This document shows, in pieces, positions 1-10,050 of a DNA stretch of 64,000 nt (the first letter of the stretch is position 1; the number at the start of each line of letters is the position of its first letter). The position numbers and the translations under genes are program-made. The notes beneath the pieces were generated by a model that was given only the letters and a program-made list of their open reading frames with translations, was not told where the DNA came from and searched no databases. The stretch lies in contig NZ_QHCT01000004.1 in assembly GCF_003545885.1 (NCBI RefSeq), positions 368,589 through 432,588 of the forward strand, given 5' to 3'. This DNA comes from Leptospira stimsonii. GTDB taxonomy: Bacteria > Spirochaetota > Leptospiria > Leptospirales > Leptospiraceae.

Positions 1-660
1 GTTTTGTGAATGTTCTAATTCCCTTTGTCTTCTTTCCGAGTTCTGAACCAACTTCAAAAAGAGACTGACAAGAAAGCGAACGATCATGGAGGCAGTGAAA
101 AGAAAAATGATTTTCATAACCTGCTCCGATAAGGAGGCAAAACCGGCGGAGGCGGCCAACAAAGGATCGTCCACCATCTGTAAACCGTATTGTACCGCGA
201 CGATGATCACAATCGATTGAGTTAAGGACGTAACCAACCCCATAACTAAAACGAATCCTGGCGAAAGAAGAAGACCGGAACAAATGATATAAAGGTAGGC
301 GATCCCGTAAAAAATCTGCCCTTTGACGATCACTCCCGAGTTTTGAGGAACATCCGCGGCAACGACGATCATCGTAGAAAACAGACTCAAAACATCCAAA
401 ATCATAAACAACTGACTTTGCCTTTCTGAAATTTTTCCGTGAACCTTTATTTTATAAAAACTATAAATGGCGTACAACAACATACTCGACACGCCTAAAA
501 GATAGAATGTGTTCTGAGTAACCGTACTCCGTTGCCACGAAGCTATTATGGAAACGTAAAATAGTACGATTAGGATCAATCGTATCCAATTGATATAAGC
601 AGGACCGGACGCGATGATCTCTCGATCCGTTGGATGAGTTTTAGAATCTCTTGAAAGCAT
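1..660 (-). CDS. N-terminal membrane region of a sensory protein (partial)
   Basis: The frame starts at an ATG at 660 and stays open to the window edge, giving about 220 residues of a longer protein. After a polar N-terminus of about 20 residues there are about six hydrophobic segments (for example WIRLILIVLFYVSIIASW near residue 24 and VMKIIFLFTASMIVRF near residue 176). These are followed by a charged stretch rich in Glu and Arg that looks like the start of a cytoplasmic linker. Leptospiral adenylate cyclases and chemotaxis-type receptors can have this six-helix sensor plan, but the output domain lies outside the window, so the activity cannot be named. It is probably a membrane signal-input module. 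The 5' side is separated by about 160 bp from the next gene on the same strand. Confidence 0.7.
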   Translation of the reverse strand, partial: MLSRDSKTHPTDREIIASGPAYINWIRLILIVLFYVSIIASWQRSTVTQNTFYLLGVSSMLLYAIYSFYKIKVHGKISERQSQLFMILDVLSLFSTMIVVAADVPQNSGVIVKGQIFYGIAYLYIICSGLLLSPGFVLVMGLVTSLTQSIVIIVAVQYGLQMVDDPLLAASAGFASLSEQVMKIIFLFTASMIVRFLVSLFLKLVQNSERRQRELEHSQN

Positions 661-824
661 TCGGCTTTTTACATCGGTGCGATTTTCGCTCAATGTAAAT
701 TTGCTTCTTTGAAAAATCGAAAATTTTAACTTATAAGGTGACGAATGCGCAAAGAAACATCAGGAACCTGCTTATAATTCCTTAATAAATTATTTCTTAT
801 GGATCGGTTTTGATAAGCGAAATT

Positions 825-1964
825 TCAAACGATCACCTGTTCTAAGGGGCGACGAGGGGAGTTTGGCATTCGTTGGGAATATCCGAAACGAACCAAGAGT
901 TGCGGATAAGCCTTCCCGAGATTGAGATATTCTCCTAACTGAGAGCGAAGTTTCGGAACTTCGGCGGGTTGATTCATAAAGGCGGATTTGACGTTTAGAG
1001 AAGTGGCCAGTAACGTCCATCGTTCGAACGCACGTCCCACATCGATCCAGGATTCTTTGTCGTTTTTCTGTGACGTGAATACCAACATTCCGGAGGAACT
1101 TCGGATTAATCTTTCATCCGAGTTTCCTTGGCTCTTTGCGCTCACTACCGCGTCCATAAGAATCTGACCGAACCAGCGAGGAACGGAAGGATTGCCCGTA
1201 CATCTCGTGGCCAATCCGTCTCCTTTTGCGATGGCTTCGGATTCGTTGAATCGGATCCAGTCCTTAAGTTCTTGATAATACTCAGGATTGGAAAGTTGGA
1301 TACGATCTCCTTCTTTCACATATTCGATCAGAGCTTCGATTTCTTTTTTGTCAGTGAAGACGAGATTCTCAATCGTTTTTGCTTTGGAGAATGAATCCAA
1401 TTTTTTTAGTTCGGAAACGGACAGATTCCTACCGTCGTATTCGTTACGTGTGGATTGTCTAAGTGGAATCGCGCGGAAATTGGCTTCGTCCTTCTTCGAG
1501 GCTCCTTTTTTGAGAGTCACTCGAATACATTCTTCTTCTTTAGCGGGAAAATATTCAACTTCCGGAATGTATCCCATTTGCTCGGAAGCGATCACGAGAT
1601 TTTCGAGGGCGCAACCTAAACTTATATAGAGTTCTCGATCGTCGGGATCTACGATTCGTAATTTTCTACTAAAATCCGGAAAGATCCGAATTGTGTATTC
1701 ATTGAACGAGAATTTCCAAGGTTGAGAGTTGTGACCGGAGGGAGCCAGTGTCGCATAACGTATTAAATCCAACATCTTTCCGTTTTCGCTCGAAAGATCG
1801 GAAAAGGATTTCATCCGTATTCGATTGACTTCCTCCCCATAATCGACTCCGTTACAACCGGGTAATAAGGAATGAAAGGTCAGGCCTGCTCCTAAAAGAG
1901 CGATCTTGGCAAGGAAGTACTTCCGAGTGAGACGGTCGGATACGATGGAGTGGCGTCTTTGCAT
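825..1964 (-). CDS. Acg-family FMN-binding oxidoreductase, probable lipoprotein
   Basis: 379 residues. The N-terminus has an Arg-Lys pair, a hydrophobic stretch and a lipobox-like LLPGC, suggesting export and lipid anchoring, possibly by Tat given the RKYFLAKIALLGAG context. From about residue 70 the motif LIRYATLAPSGHNSQPWKF is typical of nitroreductase-fold proteins of the Acg (Rv2032-like) group, which bind FMN. Family members are about 330-380 residues, so this copy is full length. The ATG at 1964 is preceded by GGGGAG with a 7-nt gap. Substrate is unknown; Acg proteins are often implicated in flavin binding or storage rather than proven nitro-reduction. It stands alone, with the receiver gene 110 bp downstream on the same strand. 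Confidence 0.8.
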   Translation of the reverse strand: MQRRHSIVSDRLTRKYFLAKIALLGAGLTFHSLLPGCNGVDYGEEVNRIRMKSFSDLSSENGKMLDLIRYATLAPSGHNSQPWKFSFNEYTIRIFPDFSRKLRIVDPDDRELYISLGCALENLVIASEQMGYIPEVEYFPAKEEECIRVTLKKGASKKDEANFRAIPLRQSTRNEYDGRNLSVSELKKLDSFSKAKTIENLVFTDKKEIEALIEYVKEGDRIQLSNPEYYQELKDWIRFNESEAIAKGDGLATRCTGNPSVPRWFGQILMDAVVSAKSQGNSDERLIRSSSGMLVFTSQKNDKESWIDVGRAFERWTLLATSLNVKSAFMNQPAEVPKLRSQLGEYLNLGKAYPQLLVRFGYSQRMPNSPRRPLEQVIV

Positions 1965-2076
1965 TCTTGTTCTCCCCTCGAAACGGAAGATCCTCGCGCG
2001 AATCGAGAATCCAACGTTCCGGTCGGTTTATAGGAAGGATTAAAACGAAGAATGATTCAAGCAAAAATGTGGAATC

Positions 2077-2442
2077 TTAGAGTTTTGACTCGATAATTTC
2101 TTTGATCTGATTGATTTCCACCGGTTTGAGTAGATACCCTAAAGGATGAATGCTCAGCGCTTTTTCCTTTGTTTCCTTATCCGTATCACCGGTTACGAAA
2201 ATGATCGGGATCGATTGAAACGAATTCATTTGTTTCGCGGTTTCGATTCCGTCCTGAGCCCCGCCTAGATTGATAACCATGAGAATAACGTCGGGAGGAT
2301 TGTCTCTTGCGCTTTTGATCGCATTCTCTCCTTTCGAAACGTGATCTGTTATCTCATATCCGATTCGTTTTAATTCCTTTTGCAGTAACAAAGCAGTTAA
2401 GAATTCGTCCTCAACGATAAGAATTTTGATCTCGGATTTCAT
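2077..2442 (-). CDS. Single-domain response regulator lacking the phospho-acceptor Asp
   Basis: 121 residues forming a stand-alone receiver fold. The acidic pocket (VEDE, residues 10-13), the conserved Thr (FVTGD) and Lys (LLKP) are present. The aspartate expected in the M-D-I-N motif is Val56: the sequence reads ILMVINLGG. A single base change (GAT to GTT) would explain it. The gene lies directly downstream of a decayed histidine kinase (2482-3086). Either it has lost phosphorylation after its kinase died, or it acts as a phosphorylation-independent pseudo-receiver. The normal family role would be to receive phosphate from a sensor kinase and signal by protein contact. Confidence 0.8.
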   Translation of the reverse strand: MKSEIKILIVEDEFLTALLLQKELKRIGYEITDHVSKGENAIKSARDNPPDVILMVINLGGAQDGIETAKQMNSFQSIPIIFVTGDTDKETKEKALSIHPLGYLLKPVEINQIKEIIESKL

Positions 2443-2481
2443 TTAAACTCGGGGAAAATAAAGATCGTTTCTGAACTGCAA

Positions 2482-3086
2482 TTAAAAGAAAAAATTCGCT
2501 TGGTTACAAATGGATATTTTTCCGTGAAGTTGTCCTTCTCCGATTCCGTAGATCAATTTCCTGCCGAGTTAATCGAAATTTTTACGGTCGAGCGAATTTG
2601 AAATTTTGACTCCGTTATCGGAAGATTCGAATAAGATATCTCCTGAATCCAATGTATGAATCTCGATAGTCAGAAGTCCGTTAGACGGATCCGGAAACGC
2701 ATGTTTTAAAGAATCTGAAACCAATTCCAAAAGGAACAAACCTATTGGACGGCGATATCCAAGAAGACGTGCTGATCTTCGATCTCGCTTTGAATCTATA
2801 TTTCCTTTGAAACATCCTGATTTCGAAAATAAAAAGAGAATGGTAGTTTCGTGTTCGTTTATACGTAAACCAACCGAGACCGAAAATCGAAATGGAAACC
2901 GTGATGCTAAAAACTTCCGCGACGTTGTGAAATACGAGATAATCCGGAGCGGGCAAGTCGTAGTTTAAACGAAGGAAAGATTTTGAATGATTAGAATCGG
3001 TAAATAAGCGGAAACAAAAAGTGCGAAGAATTGAAGGATTCGTTTTGTACGATGTATGGATTCAGGAATTTATTTTTTTCTGTCAT
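2482..3086 (-). pseudogene. Remnant of a membrane histidine kinase (HisKA_2/HATPase type)
   Basis: Pieces of one kinase can be read in order in shifting frames. Near 3060-2960 there is a hydrophobic N-terminus (FALFVSAYLPILIIQN). At 2956-2820 comes LPAPDYLVFHNVAEVF followed by SISIFGLGWFTY, an N-terminal membrane sensor seen in leptospiral kinases. From about 2765 a different frame gives an N-box-like LLELVSDSLKHAFPDP and a later DNGVKIS. Yet another frame at about 2560-2485 gives KLIYGIGEGQLHGKISI, the end of a HATPase domain. Most of the sensor and the phospho-His region are deleted and several frameshifts and stops are present. It is not translatable as a whole. The receiver gene just downstream was probably its partner. 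Confidence 0.75.
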
Positions 3087-3384
3087 CGTTTTTCACCGCT
3101 TCGCGTTTGTTTTACAAGCCCCAATTCTTGGACTTAAAATCGATTCCATGCCGACAACTCGGGCCTTGTAATTCTAATTTTATGTAAATAAAAAGACGGC
3201 AGAGATTCCAAAGCGTATCCGCTCTTTAATCGGAACGATCCTTTTTTCAATCGACGAAAGAAATGTAAAAATGTTTCTTTCGATCTATCTCCGTCCAAAT
3301 TTCAACTCAGGAATTGTGGGCGATTCGAATTCTTCCTTGGAAAAGGCAGACGTAGATGACTCACTTAAGCGACGCTCTATCGTA

Positions 3385-5916
3385 TTATCTTTTGGATAGG
3401 ATTAACCAATCGTAAATCAATTGCTCTATATCCTTCCTGTAATACGGTTTTGCAAGAAAGCCGGACATCCCCGCATTTCTGCACTTCGCCTTATCCTCTT
3501 GTAACACATCCGCAGTCACGGGAATGATCACGGGCTTTTTAACGATCTTCGGGTCGTTTAAGATCCACAGTGAAGCCGTGATTCCGTCCAAATTCGGCAT
3601 GTTGATATCCATAAAGATTAGATCGAAGTTTTCTTTTTTTGCCTTTTCAACTGCTTCCAATCCGTCCTTTGCGACTTCGCAGTGAATATTCAACTTTCTT
3701 AAAATACGGGACAATAGAAAAACATTCGTGGAATCGTCCTCAGCGATGAGAATTTTCGTATTCGGAGGGAGTCCCGATAAATCGACTTCATCGATCGTTT
3801 TCGGAATTTCTCCGGAAGATTTTTCGGATAACAAAATTGTGAATTCAAACGTAGAGCCGCCGTTTTCGTTTCGGAACGCACGTATGGTCCCTTGCATCAG
3901 CTCCACCAATTTTTTCGATATCGCAAGTCCGAGTCCGGTTCCTCCGTAACGTCGCGAAATACTAGAATCCAATTGAAAGAATTTCTGAAAGAGAAGATCG
4001 ATCTTTTCATTCGGAATTCCGATTCCGCTGTCGGCAACTTGGATTTTATAACGGACGAGATTCTCCGGTTTTATGGGTTCCGAATCCAGAATGATATCGA
4101 TCGTTCCGGAATCCGTAAATTTGATCGCGTTCGAAATAAGATTGGAAAGAATCTGTTTGATTCGATGTTCGTCGCCCATAGCCGAGTCTATAAACCCGGG
4201 AGAATAAACTACGTTTAGTTCCAACCCTTTTTGTAGGACTTGATATTGAAAGATTCCTTGCATTTCTTGCAGAATCAGTTCCCAGGAAACGATGCCGAGC
4301 TCGAGTTCTATTTTATCGGCTTCTAATTTAGAATAATCTAAAATATCATTGATGATCTTAAAAAGGGTTTCACCGCTACTTTGAATTAGGCTTCGTATAT
4401 GCTCTTGATTCGCGTTGAGAGGGGTTGTTTTGAACTGTTCGATCAATCCGATGATCCCGTTCAAAGGTGTTCTAATTTCATGACTCATCGTCGCCAGAAA
4501 TTGAGACTTGACCTTATTCGCGAGTTCCGCCTCGTTTCTTGCTTTTACCAGTTCCTGAGTTCTCAATAACACCTGGGTTTCTAAATTCGTATTTTGTAAT
4601 TCTTTCAATTCCATCAGTTCGCGATGAGTTCGAAGGCTCTCCTTCAGGGTCGATTCCAGCTCGAGGGCGAGTTGTTCCGATCTTTGGATCGCTCGTGTGA
4701 GTTTTTTAGCTAAAACGCTTGCTTGAAGAAGAATAAAAAGAATCACCCCGAGATTGGAATAGTATCCGGTAGAAAGATATCCTAACGTGAATAGAATGTC
4801 ATTTACTACCGTCGTCGAAAAGACAACGTAAGCGACTAGTATTACCGAAGCTCCTTCTCGATTCTTTTTCAAAGCCCTGATCATATAAGGAATGAGACCG
4901 AGAGGAAGAATAGCGATTAGAGTAAATTCAACGGCGGAAAAACTAGTAAATACCGGAACGGGTAGAATGAGAGCGAAGATAAACATGGAAAATACGCCGA
5001 TCGTCGAATAAATGAAGTTAGACGGAACCTCCGTAGGAAAAAGGGATTTGATAAACATACACATGGAAATACAAATCGAGAACACTACGAAGTAGATGAA
5101 TCGAATATAAAAATCGAAGTTCATTTCCGGAAAGAATAAGACGATGCTGTGATTTTCCGCGCTCAATTGTCGAAGCGACATTAAAATACAAAAAAGGGCG
5201 AAATAAAAGTATTCTCTAGAGCGCGTACGAAAGAGAAAAATCATAAGATGATAGAGACCGACTAAAAAGATCGAGGAGAAACTCGCGATCTCTGCGAGAA
5301 GATGTTTGATCTGCGTATTACGGATCTGGTCCCATTCTCCGAAATACAAAGGACGCCAGAAGCCGTGATTCTCGTGATTGAAGTTTGAAACCCAGACTAC
5401 GATTGTTACCTCGTCTTGAAGGTAATCCAACCGGACTCGATCCGGTCTGACGGCCGGGATCATACTTTCGTAACTGGACCCAACCTTCCCGACACGAATT
5501 ACGGATTTCTGATTCACAAAGATTTCGAACGCAGATAGAATTTCGGTCCAACTGATTCCATAGGATCCTTGAAACGACTTGGGAAGTTTGATTTTGATCC
5601 GATAGGTGGCCTTTCCGAAAGGAGAAAGGTTTTTTTCGGGAATATCATAGAATTTCCAGTAAGAGGGGACAGCCTGATATCCGTTGCAGTGTTCTTTCCA
5701 GAACGACTCGTCTGCGTTCGGAGGGATCAACTCATCCCAACAGAATTCCCAATTCCCTCTTAAGTTGAGGATTCCATCCTGGTTCGGGTTCCAAGCGGAA
5801 AGATCCACTTCACCGTTCTGAACAAGAAGAGGATGGTTTTCGAAGTCCTTACAAGCGGAACAAAAAAATAAAATTAAAACGATCGGTAAGGTTGATTTGA
5901 AATCACTTAAACGCAT
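3385..5916 (-). CDS. Hybrid histidine kinase with 7TM-DISM sensor and receiver
   Basis: 843 residues. A lipoprotein-like signal ends at Cys22 (FFCSAC). Residues about 50-185 match the extracellular 7TMR-DISMED2 type domain, followed by seven membrane helices to about residue 400 and a coiled-coil linker. The HisKA motif MSHEIRTPLNG places the phospho-His near residue 477. The ATPase domain has VADSGIGIP and GGTGLGLAISKK. The C-terminal receiver has the Asp in FMDINMP near residue 769, the Thr in PVTAD and the Lys in LAKPYY, so it should be functional. The protein would sense a periplasmic ligand, possibly a carbohydrate, and pass phosphate internally before an unknown phosphotransfer partner. 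No regulator gene is adjacent, so it is an orphan kinase. Confidence 0.9.
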   Translation of the reverse strand: MRLSDFKSTLPIVLILFFCSACKDFENHPLLVQNGEVDLSAWNPNQDGILNLRGNWEFCWDELIPPNADESFWKEHCNGYQAVPSYWKFYDIPEKNLSPFGKATYRIKIKLPKSFQGSYGISWTEILSAFEIFVNQKSVIRVGKVGSSYESMIPAVRPDRVRLDYLQDEVTIVVWVSNFNHENHGFWRPLYFGEWDQIRNTQIKHLLAEIASFSSIFLVGLYHLMIFLFRTRSREYFYFALFCILMSLRQLSAENHSIVLFFPEMNFDFYIRFIYFVVFSICISMCMFIKSLFPTEVPSNFIYSTIGVFSMFIFALILPVPVFTSFSAVEFTLIAILPLGLIPYMIRALKKNREGASVILVAYVVFSTTVVNDILFTLGYLSTGYYSNLGVILFILLQASVLAKKLTRAIQRSEQLALELESTLKESLRTHRELMELKELQNTNLETQVLLRTQELVKARNEAELANKVKSQFLATMSHEIRTPLNGIIGLIEQFKTTPLNANQEHIRSLIQSSGETLFKIINDILDYSKLEADKIELELGIVSWELILQEMQGIFQYQVLQKGLELNVVYSPGFIDSAMGDEHRIKQILSNLISNAIKFTDSGTIDIILDSEPIKPENLVRYKIQVADSGIGIPNEKIDLLFQKFFQLDSSISRRYGGTGLGLAISKKLVELMQGTIRAFRNENGGSTFEFTILLSEKSSGEIPKTIDEVDLSGLPPNTKILIAEDDSTNVFLLSRILRKLNIHCEVAKDGLEAVEKAKKENFDLIFMDINMPNLDGITASLWILNDPKIVKKPVIIPVTADVLQEDKAKCRNAGMSGFLAKPYYRKDIEQLIYDWLILSKR

Positions 5917-6238
5917 TTGATTTGTTCAGAAATTTCGGTCTAAGTTCTTCTCCTCTCCAGGCTGAAAATTCCAAAGGGAAAGACCTCTCCTACATAGTAT
6001 GACAAAATTTAAAAATTAGAAGCCGTTTTTTAAAAAATTCTAATATACTCGGGTTTCGGAACGGGTAAGAAGAACCGCCAAACGATAAGAAGTCGGTTAG
6101 CGATTTGTAAGACGAATCTAAGGGTTGAATTCTTTCAATTTCTAAGAATTAAAACGTTCCAATTCTTTCCGGAGATCAAGGACGCTCCTTTGCGATGGAG
6201 CGAAGGTTTGGGGAGCTTTTATGATCGTTTGTTTAATT
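5917..6238. other. Intergenic region without recognised gene
   Basis: 322 bp between the hybrid kinase start and the end of the interrupted gene. It is AT-rich, likely holds the kinase promoter (several TA-rich hexamers on the minus strand near 6040), and I see no coding pattern or strong hairpin. Confidence 0.5.
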
Positions 6239-6730
6239 TTAACGATTCCCTAAGAATATCCTTCCGGTAAAAAGAAAGGGCAGGTCTGTTTTCGGAGTTT
6301 CAGAAATATTTTCTTGATACGTTTTCAAAAACGGGTCTTCGATAACCGAGACAAAAATCGGATTTTGTTCAACGTGGTAAATTGTCGATCGATCAAAATT
6401 CCTACCGGGAATCTTGGAACTCTCGATACTGGTAAGAATCTTCCCTGCGAGTTCCTTGTGCGAAAAAAGGGATTGTGATCTTTCGAACAGAACGAAAGAA
6501 GAATTTAGAATTTGAATTTGATTCAAGATTTCCTTCGTCACGTTCGAACTGTTTTTATAAACCGTTCAACCGAGTTGGGCCGCTTTGTTCAAAAGGTTTT
6601 CAAACATTTCGGTTTCGAAAACTTTCCCTTTCGAAAGGGAAAGATATGTAAACGAAGAGAAGAGAATCATCGAGAATCGGTTCTCCAAAACCAATGTGAG
6701 TCGAGAAGAATTCGGAAATAAAATTTCCAT
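6239..6730 (-). pseudogene. Interrupted reading frame, unknown function
   Basis: A frame opens at an ATG at 6730 behind a good GAGAGGAG ribosome-binding site and would encode about 163 residues ending at 6239. One in-frame TGA at 6568-6566 splits it after 54 residues. The two halves have similar composition and stay in register, which suggests one gene with a nonsense mutation rather than two chance frames. The N-terminal half begins MEILFPNSSRLTLVLENRF. The second part is hydrophilic with no motif I recognise. Reinitiation downstream could still give a 100-residue fragment. Function unknown. Confidence 0.45.
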
Positions 6731-6866
6731 CTGTCTCCTCTCCGCGCCTACGAATTAGCGGACGGAATAGGAATGAGAGATATCCTTTGCGTCCGAGATG
6801 CAATTCGCCTCAAAAGTTGGTTCCTCCGTTCCGGATGACTCTGCGGACTAGGTAGACTCAAGGAAA

Positions 6867-9431
6867 TTAGAAAGCCGCTCGAATTCTCAAGTAGAAACTA
6901 TCTTTGATCTTTTTTGATTCCCACACGAGACTTACGAAGAGACCGATCGAGACGGAGGAGACGACGTCGACAAGGGAAATTCTTTCAAAACCGAAAAGAT
7001 GGGTGAATAGATCGACGTGAAAAATCATTAGGAGGATGAGAATGGTCAAGCCGCTGATCCAATAGAGAATTGTGTTCGATCGAGAAAGAACTCTGTAGAA
7101 GGGAAGATCTTTTGAAAGATGAGTCAAAATCATTCCGAGATTGGAAGAAACCAAACCAAGAAACGCTACGGATCGGATCTTCTCAAACGTCCAGTGTTCG
7201 TGTTTTCCCCAGAAGGAAAGTCCGATGAGGACGAGAAGAATCAATCCTCCTCTGAATAAACTCAGCGAGGCATTTTGGAAACTCATGAGGCTTTCTTTCC
7301 CTCCTCGAGGAGGAGACGCATAGATATGTTTTTCCGCGTCCACACCTTCGAACACGAGAGTACATGCAGGATCTATAATCAATTCCATCAACAAGACGTG
7401 AGCCGGAAAGAAATAGAGCGGATCTCCCGTGAAGACGGGAAGAAGAGACATCCCGATGATCGGGATATGGACTGAAATGATATAGGACACACTTTTTTGA
7501 ATGTTCTCGTAGATTCTTCTGCCGAGCATGACTGCCTTTACGATCGATGAGAAATTATCGTCTAACAAGACTAAGTCGGATGCTTCTCTCGCTACATCCG
7601 TTCCTCGTTTTCCCATCGAGATTCCTATATGAGAGGCGTGAAGCGCCAAAGTATCGTTTACCCCGTCTCCGGTCATGGCCACGGTTTCTCCCTTACTCTG
7701 GAAACCGCGGACGATCTTCAGTTTTTGATGCGGTCGAATTCTGCAAAAGATACGAACCTGATCCAAACGCGAAGCTAGTTCCTCTTCTGTGAGCGCTTCC
7801 AATTCGTCTCCGCTCAGAACCGTTTCGGAAGAATCAAAGCCGATCTGCTTTGCAATCGACTTCGCCGTTCCTGCGTGGTCCCCGGTGATCATTACAACTT
7901 TGATTCCGGCACGTTTACACTCAAGAACGGAAGCGGGAACCGATTCTCGGATCGGATCTTCCAGAAGAATCAAACCTAAAAAATCAAACGTTAGATCGTG
8001 TTGATCGTCCGGAACTCCTCTGGTTTTTGCCTTCGACTTCGCAACGCCTAATATTCTAAACCCTTGCGAAGAGTATCGTTCCACGACGTTTTCCCATTCG
8101 TTTAACAATTCTTTCGAAAAATGGCAAAGATCGAAGATCGCTTCCGGAGCGCCTTTGGCTCCGATTTGAAGGACTTCTTCGTTCTCACGGGACGACCAAG
8201 CGTAACTCAGTGCCATAAGCTTTGAGGAAAGCGGATATTCTTTTTTCAATTCCCAGTCGTGAATGTGTTCGGTTCCGGAAAGAAAGGTCACCCCCAATTC
8301 TCGGATTGCTTTTTCCATCGGGTCATAAGGATCTTTCTTGGATGCAAGCAAAGCGAATTCCAAAAGAGAATGAAATCGTTCCGGTATTTCCAAAAGTTTG
8401 GAGTCACATTGCAAAAATTCTCCTTCGCAATAAAGGCCTCGGACTTTCATGTTGTTTTCCGTAAGCGTACCGGTTTTGTCGACGCAAAGGACCGTAGCGG
8501 CGCCTAACGTTTCGATGGCGCTGAGATTTTTCGTGAGAACTCCGATTTTAGAGATTCTCCAAGCCCCTAAGGAAAAGAAAACGCTCAGAACTACCGGGAT
8601 CTCTTCGGGTAAAACCGCCATTGAAAAAGTAATACCCGCGAGAAAAGCCTCCAACCAGCGTCCGTGCCGCAAACCTAAGCCGACGATGAGAAAGACGCAG
8701 AGAACTCCGGCAAACAATGAAAAGGCGATCGTAAACCGTTTGATCTCCGTCTGAAGAGGACTCGGAGATTGAGAGATCGTCTGCAATTCCTTTCCTATCT
8801 TTCCGATTTCGGTGGAATCTCCCGTGGCGGCGACCTGAAACACGGCTTCCCCTGCGACGACCGTACTTCCAGCGAAAACGAAGGAATTAGTATTTGCAGG
8901 ATTCTGCATGTTCTTTTCGGAAGGAGGTTCCGCTTCTTTTGGAATACTTGCCGATTCTCCAGTCAAAAGAGATTCATCCACGTTCAGATTTAAGGAGAAT
9001 GTCAAAAAACCGTCCGCAGAAATACGATCTCCTTCCTGAAGGATCACAACGTCTCCGGGAACAACTTCTCTGGAAGGAAGAATTTTGATTTTCCCGTCTC
9101 GTATGATTCTCGCTTTGAGAGGGGCGAGTTCTTTTAAGGAGGAAAGCGCGTTTTGGGATTTGTTATTCTGATAGATCGTGATGGATATGACCGCGATCAC
9201 GGCGACGGATAACATTCCCGCTTCCTCTAAATTCCCGAGAACGGCGTATAAAATACCGCACAGAATGAGAAGGGACAACATCGGTTCCGAAACAACCGAA
9301 AGAATCAACTTCCAAAAGGAAGTTTTTTGACTGCTCAGTTCGTTCGGACCAAAACGTTCGAATCTATCGAGAGCTTCCTTAGAAGTGAGGCCCTTTGGTA
9401 ATATTTTTTCGGAGGAAGGATTCGGCATCAA
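6867..9431 (-). CDS. P2-type cation-transporting ATPase
   Basis: 854 residues, the usual size for Ca2+/Mg2+-type P-type pumps. The N-terminal cation-ATPase domain (GLTSKEALDRFERFGPNEL) is followed by the actuator motif LLTGES, the TM4 sequence PEEIPVVL, the phosphorylation motif DKTGTLT (Asp near residue 317), TGDGVND in the hinge, and a C-terminal block of four to six helices. The hinge continues TLALHAS rather than the common APALKAA, a mild change. Such pumps export Ca2+ or other divalent cations, or import Mg2+; the sequence alone does not decide. It acts in the inner membrane, powered by ATP. It is monocistronic, transcribed away from the Hsp20 gene behind it. Confidence 0.9.
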   Translation of the reverse strand: MMPNPSSEKILPKGLTSKEALDRFERFGPNELSSQKTSFWKLILSVVSEPMLSLLILCGILYAVLGNLEEAGMLSVAVIAVISITIYQNNKSQNALSSLKELAPLKARIIRDGKIKILPSREVVPGDVVILQEGDRISADGFLTFSLNLNVDESLLTGESASIPKEAEPPSEKNMQNPANTNSFVFAGSTVVAGEAVFQVAATGDSTEIGKIGKELQTISQSPSPLQTEIKRFTIAFSLFAGVLCVFLIVGLGLRHGRWLEAFLAGITFSMAVLPEEIPVVLSVFFSLGAWRISKIGVLTKNLSAIETLGAATVLCVDKTGTLTENNMKVRGLYCEGEFLQCDSKLLEIPERFHSLLEFALLASKKDPYDPMEKAIRELGVTFLSGTEHIHDWELKKEYPLSSKLMALSYAWSSRENEEVLQIGAKGAPEAIFDLCHFSKELLNEWENVVERYSSQGFRILGVAKSKAKTRGVPDDQHDLTFDFLGLILLEDPIRESVPASVLECKRAGIKVVMITGDHAGTAKSIAKQIGFDSSETVLSGDELEALTEEELASRLDQVRIFCRIRPHQKLKIVRGFQSKGETVAMTGDGVNDTLALHASHIGISMGKRGTDVAREASDLVLLDDNFSSIVKAVMLGRRIYENIQKSVSYIISVHIPIIGMSLLPVFTGDPLYFFPAHVLLMELIIDPACTLVFEGVDAEKHIYASPPRGGKESLMSFQNASLSLFRGGLILLVLIGLSFWGKHEHWTFEKIRSVAFLGLVSSNLGMILTHLSKDLPFYRVLSRSNTILYWISGLTILILLMIFHVDLFTHLFGFERISLVDVVSSVSIGLFVSLVWESKKIKDSFYLRIRAAF

Positions 9432-9529
9432 GAGGATCTCGTTTCTTTAGAATTTAATAATTTACGAAAAAATAAAATGAATCACGCGGTCAGGATAGAA
9501 ACAAATCTTTGGAAAGAAATCAAAAAACG

Positions 9530-9559
9530 ACGCCCTCGTTGGAGAGTGTTTGAGGGCGT
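9530..9559 (-). terminator. Rho-independent terminator of the Hsp20 gene
   Basis: On the minus strand an ACGCCCTC arm, a 14-nt loop and a GAGGGCGT arm are followed by CGTTTTTTG. It sits just after the Hsp20 stop codon. Confidence 0.8.
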
Positions 9560-9576
9560 TGTGCAAGACCTTGAAT

Positions 9577-10017
9577 TTATTGAACTCCGATCTTCACCGG
9601 GTTTGTCTTTGGCGCTCCTTCCTTTATAGGAAGATCTAATTTGAGAACTCCGTTCTCGTATTTTGCGGAGATTTTGGATCGATCCACCGTTTCCGGTAAA
9701 GTGAAGGAACGACTAAAGGAAGAATAATTGTATTCTCTTTTGCTGTATTGTTTATCCTCTTCCTTGTTTTCGGATTCTTTCTCCGCGCTGATCGTAATCA
9801 TATCCCCGTCGATGTCTATGTTAAAATCCTTCTTCTCCAATCCGGGTGCGGCGAAATCCAGCTCGTATCCGTTCGAATTTCTTTTCACGTTCACTGCCGG
9901 AACATGGGAAACCCATTCGTTATGAAACAAATCGTTCCAATCCGGCCAATTGCGGAAAAAATGATCGAAACCGGTAAGGCTCTGAATCCGATTGGGGTGT
10001 TTTGTAACTCCATTCAT
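9577..10017 (-). CDS. Small heat-shock protein, Hsp20/alpha-crystallin family
   Basis: 146 residues from the ATG at 10017, chosen because AAAGGAG lies 6 nt upstream. The frame continues further upstream but across the promoter. The alpha-crystallin domain covers about residues 40-135, with the typical start VPAVNVKRNSNGYELDFAAPG and the C-terminal beta-strand motif ENGVLKLDLP. Small heat-shock proteins bind unfolding proteins without ATP and hold them for refolding. The gene is a single transcription unit with a near-consensus promoter and its own terminator. Leptospires often carry two tandem Hsp20 genes; only one is present here. Confidence 0.92.
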   Translation of the reverse strand: MNGVTKHPNRIQSLTGFDHFFRNWPDWNDLFHNEWVSHVPAVNVKRNSNGYELDFAAPGLEKKDFNIDIDGDMITISAEKESENKEEDKQYSKREYNYSSFSRSFTLPETVDRSKISAKYENGVLKLDLPIKEGAPKTNPVKIGVQ

Positions 10018-10050
10018 AGAATTCTCCTTTGATGAATTTGGATTTTTTTC

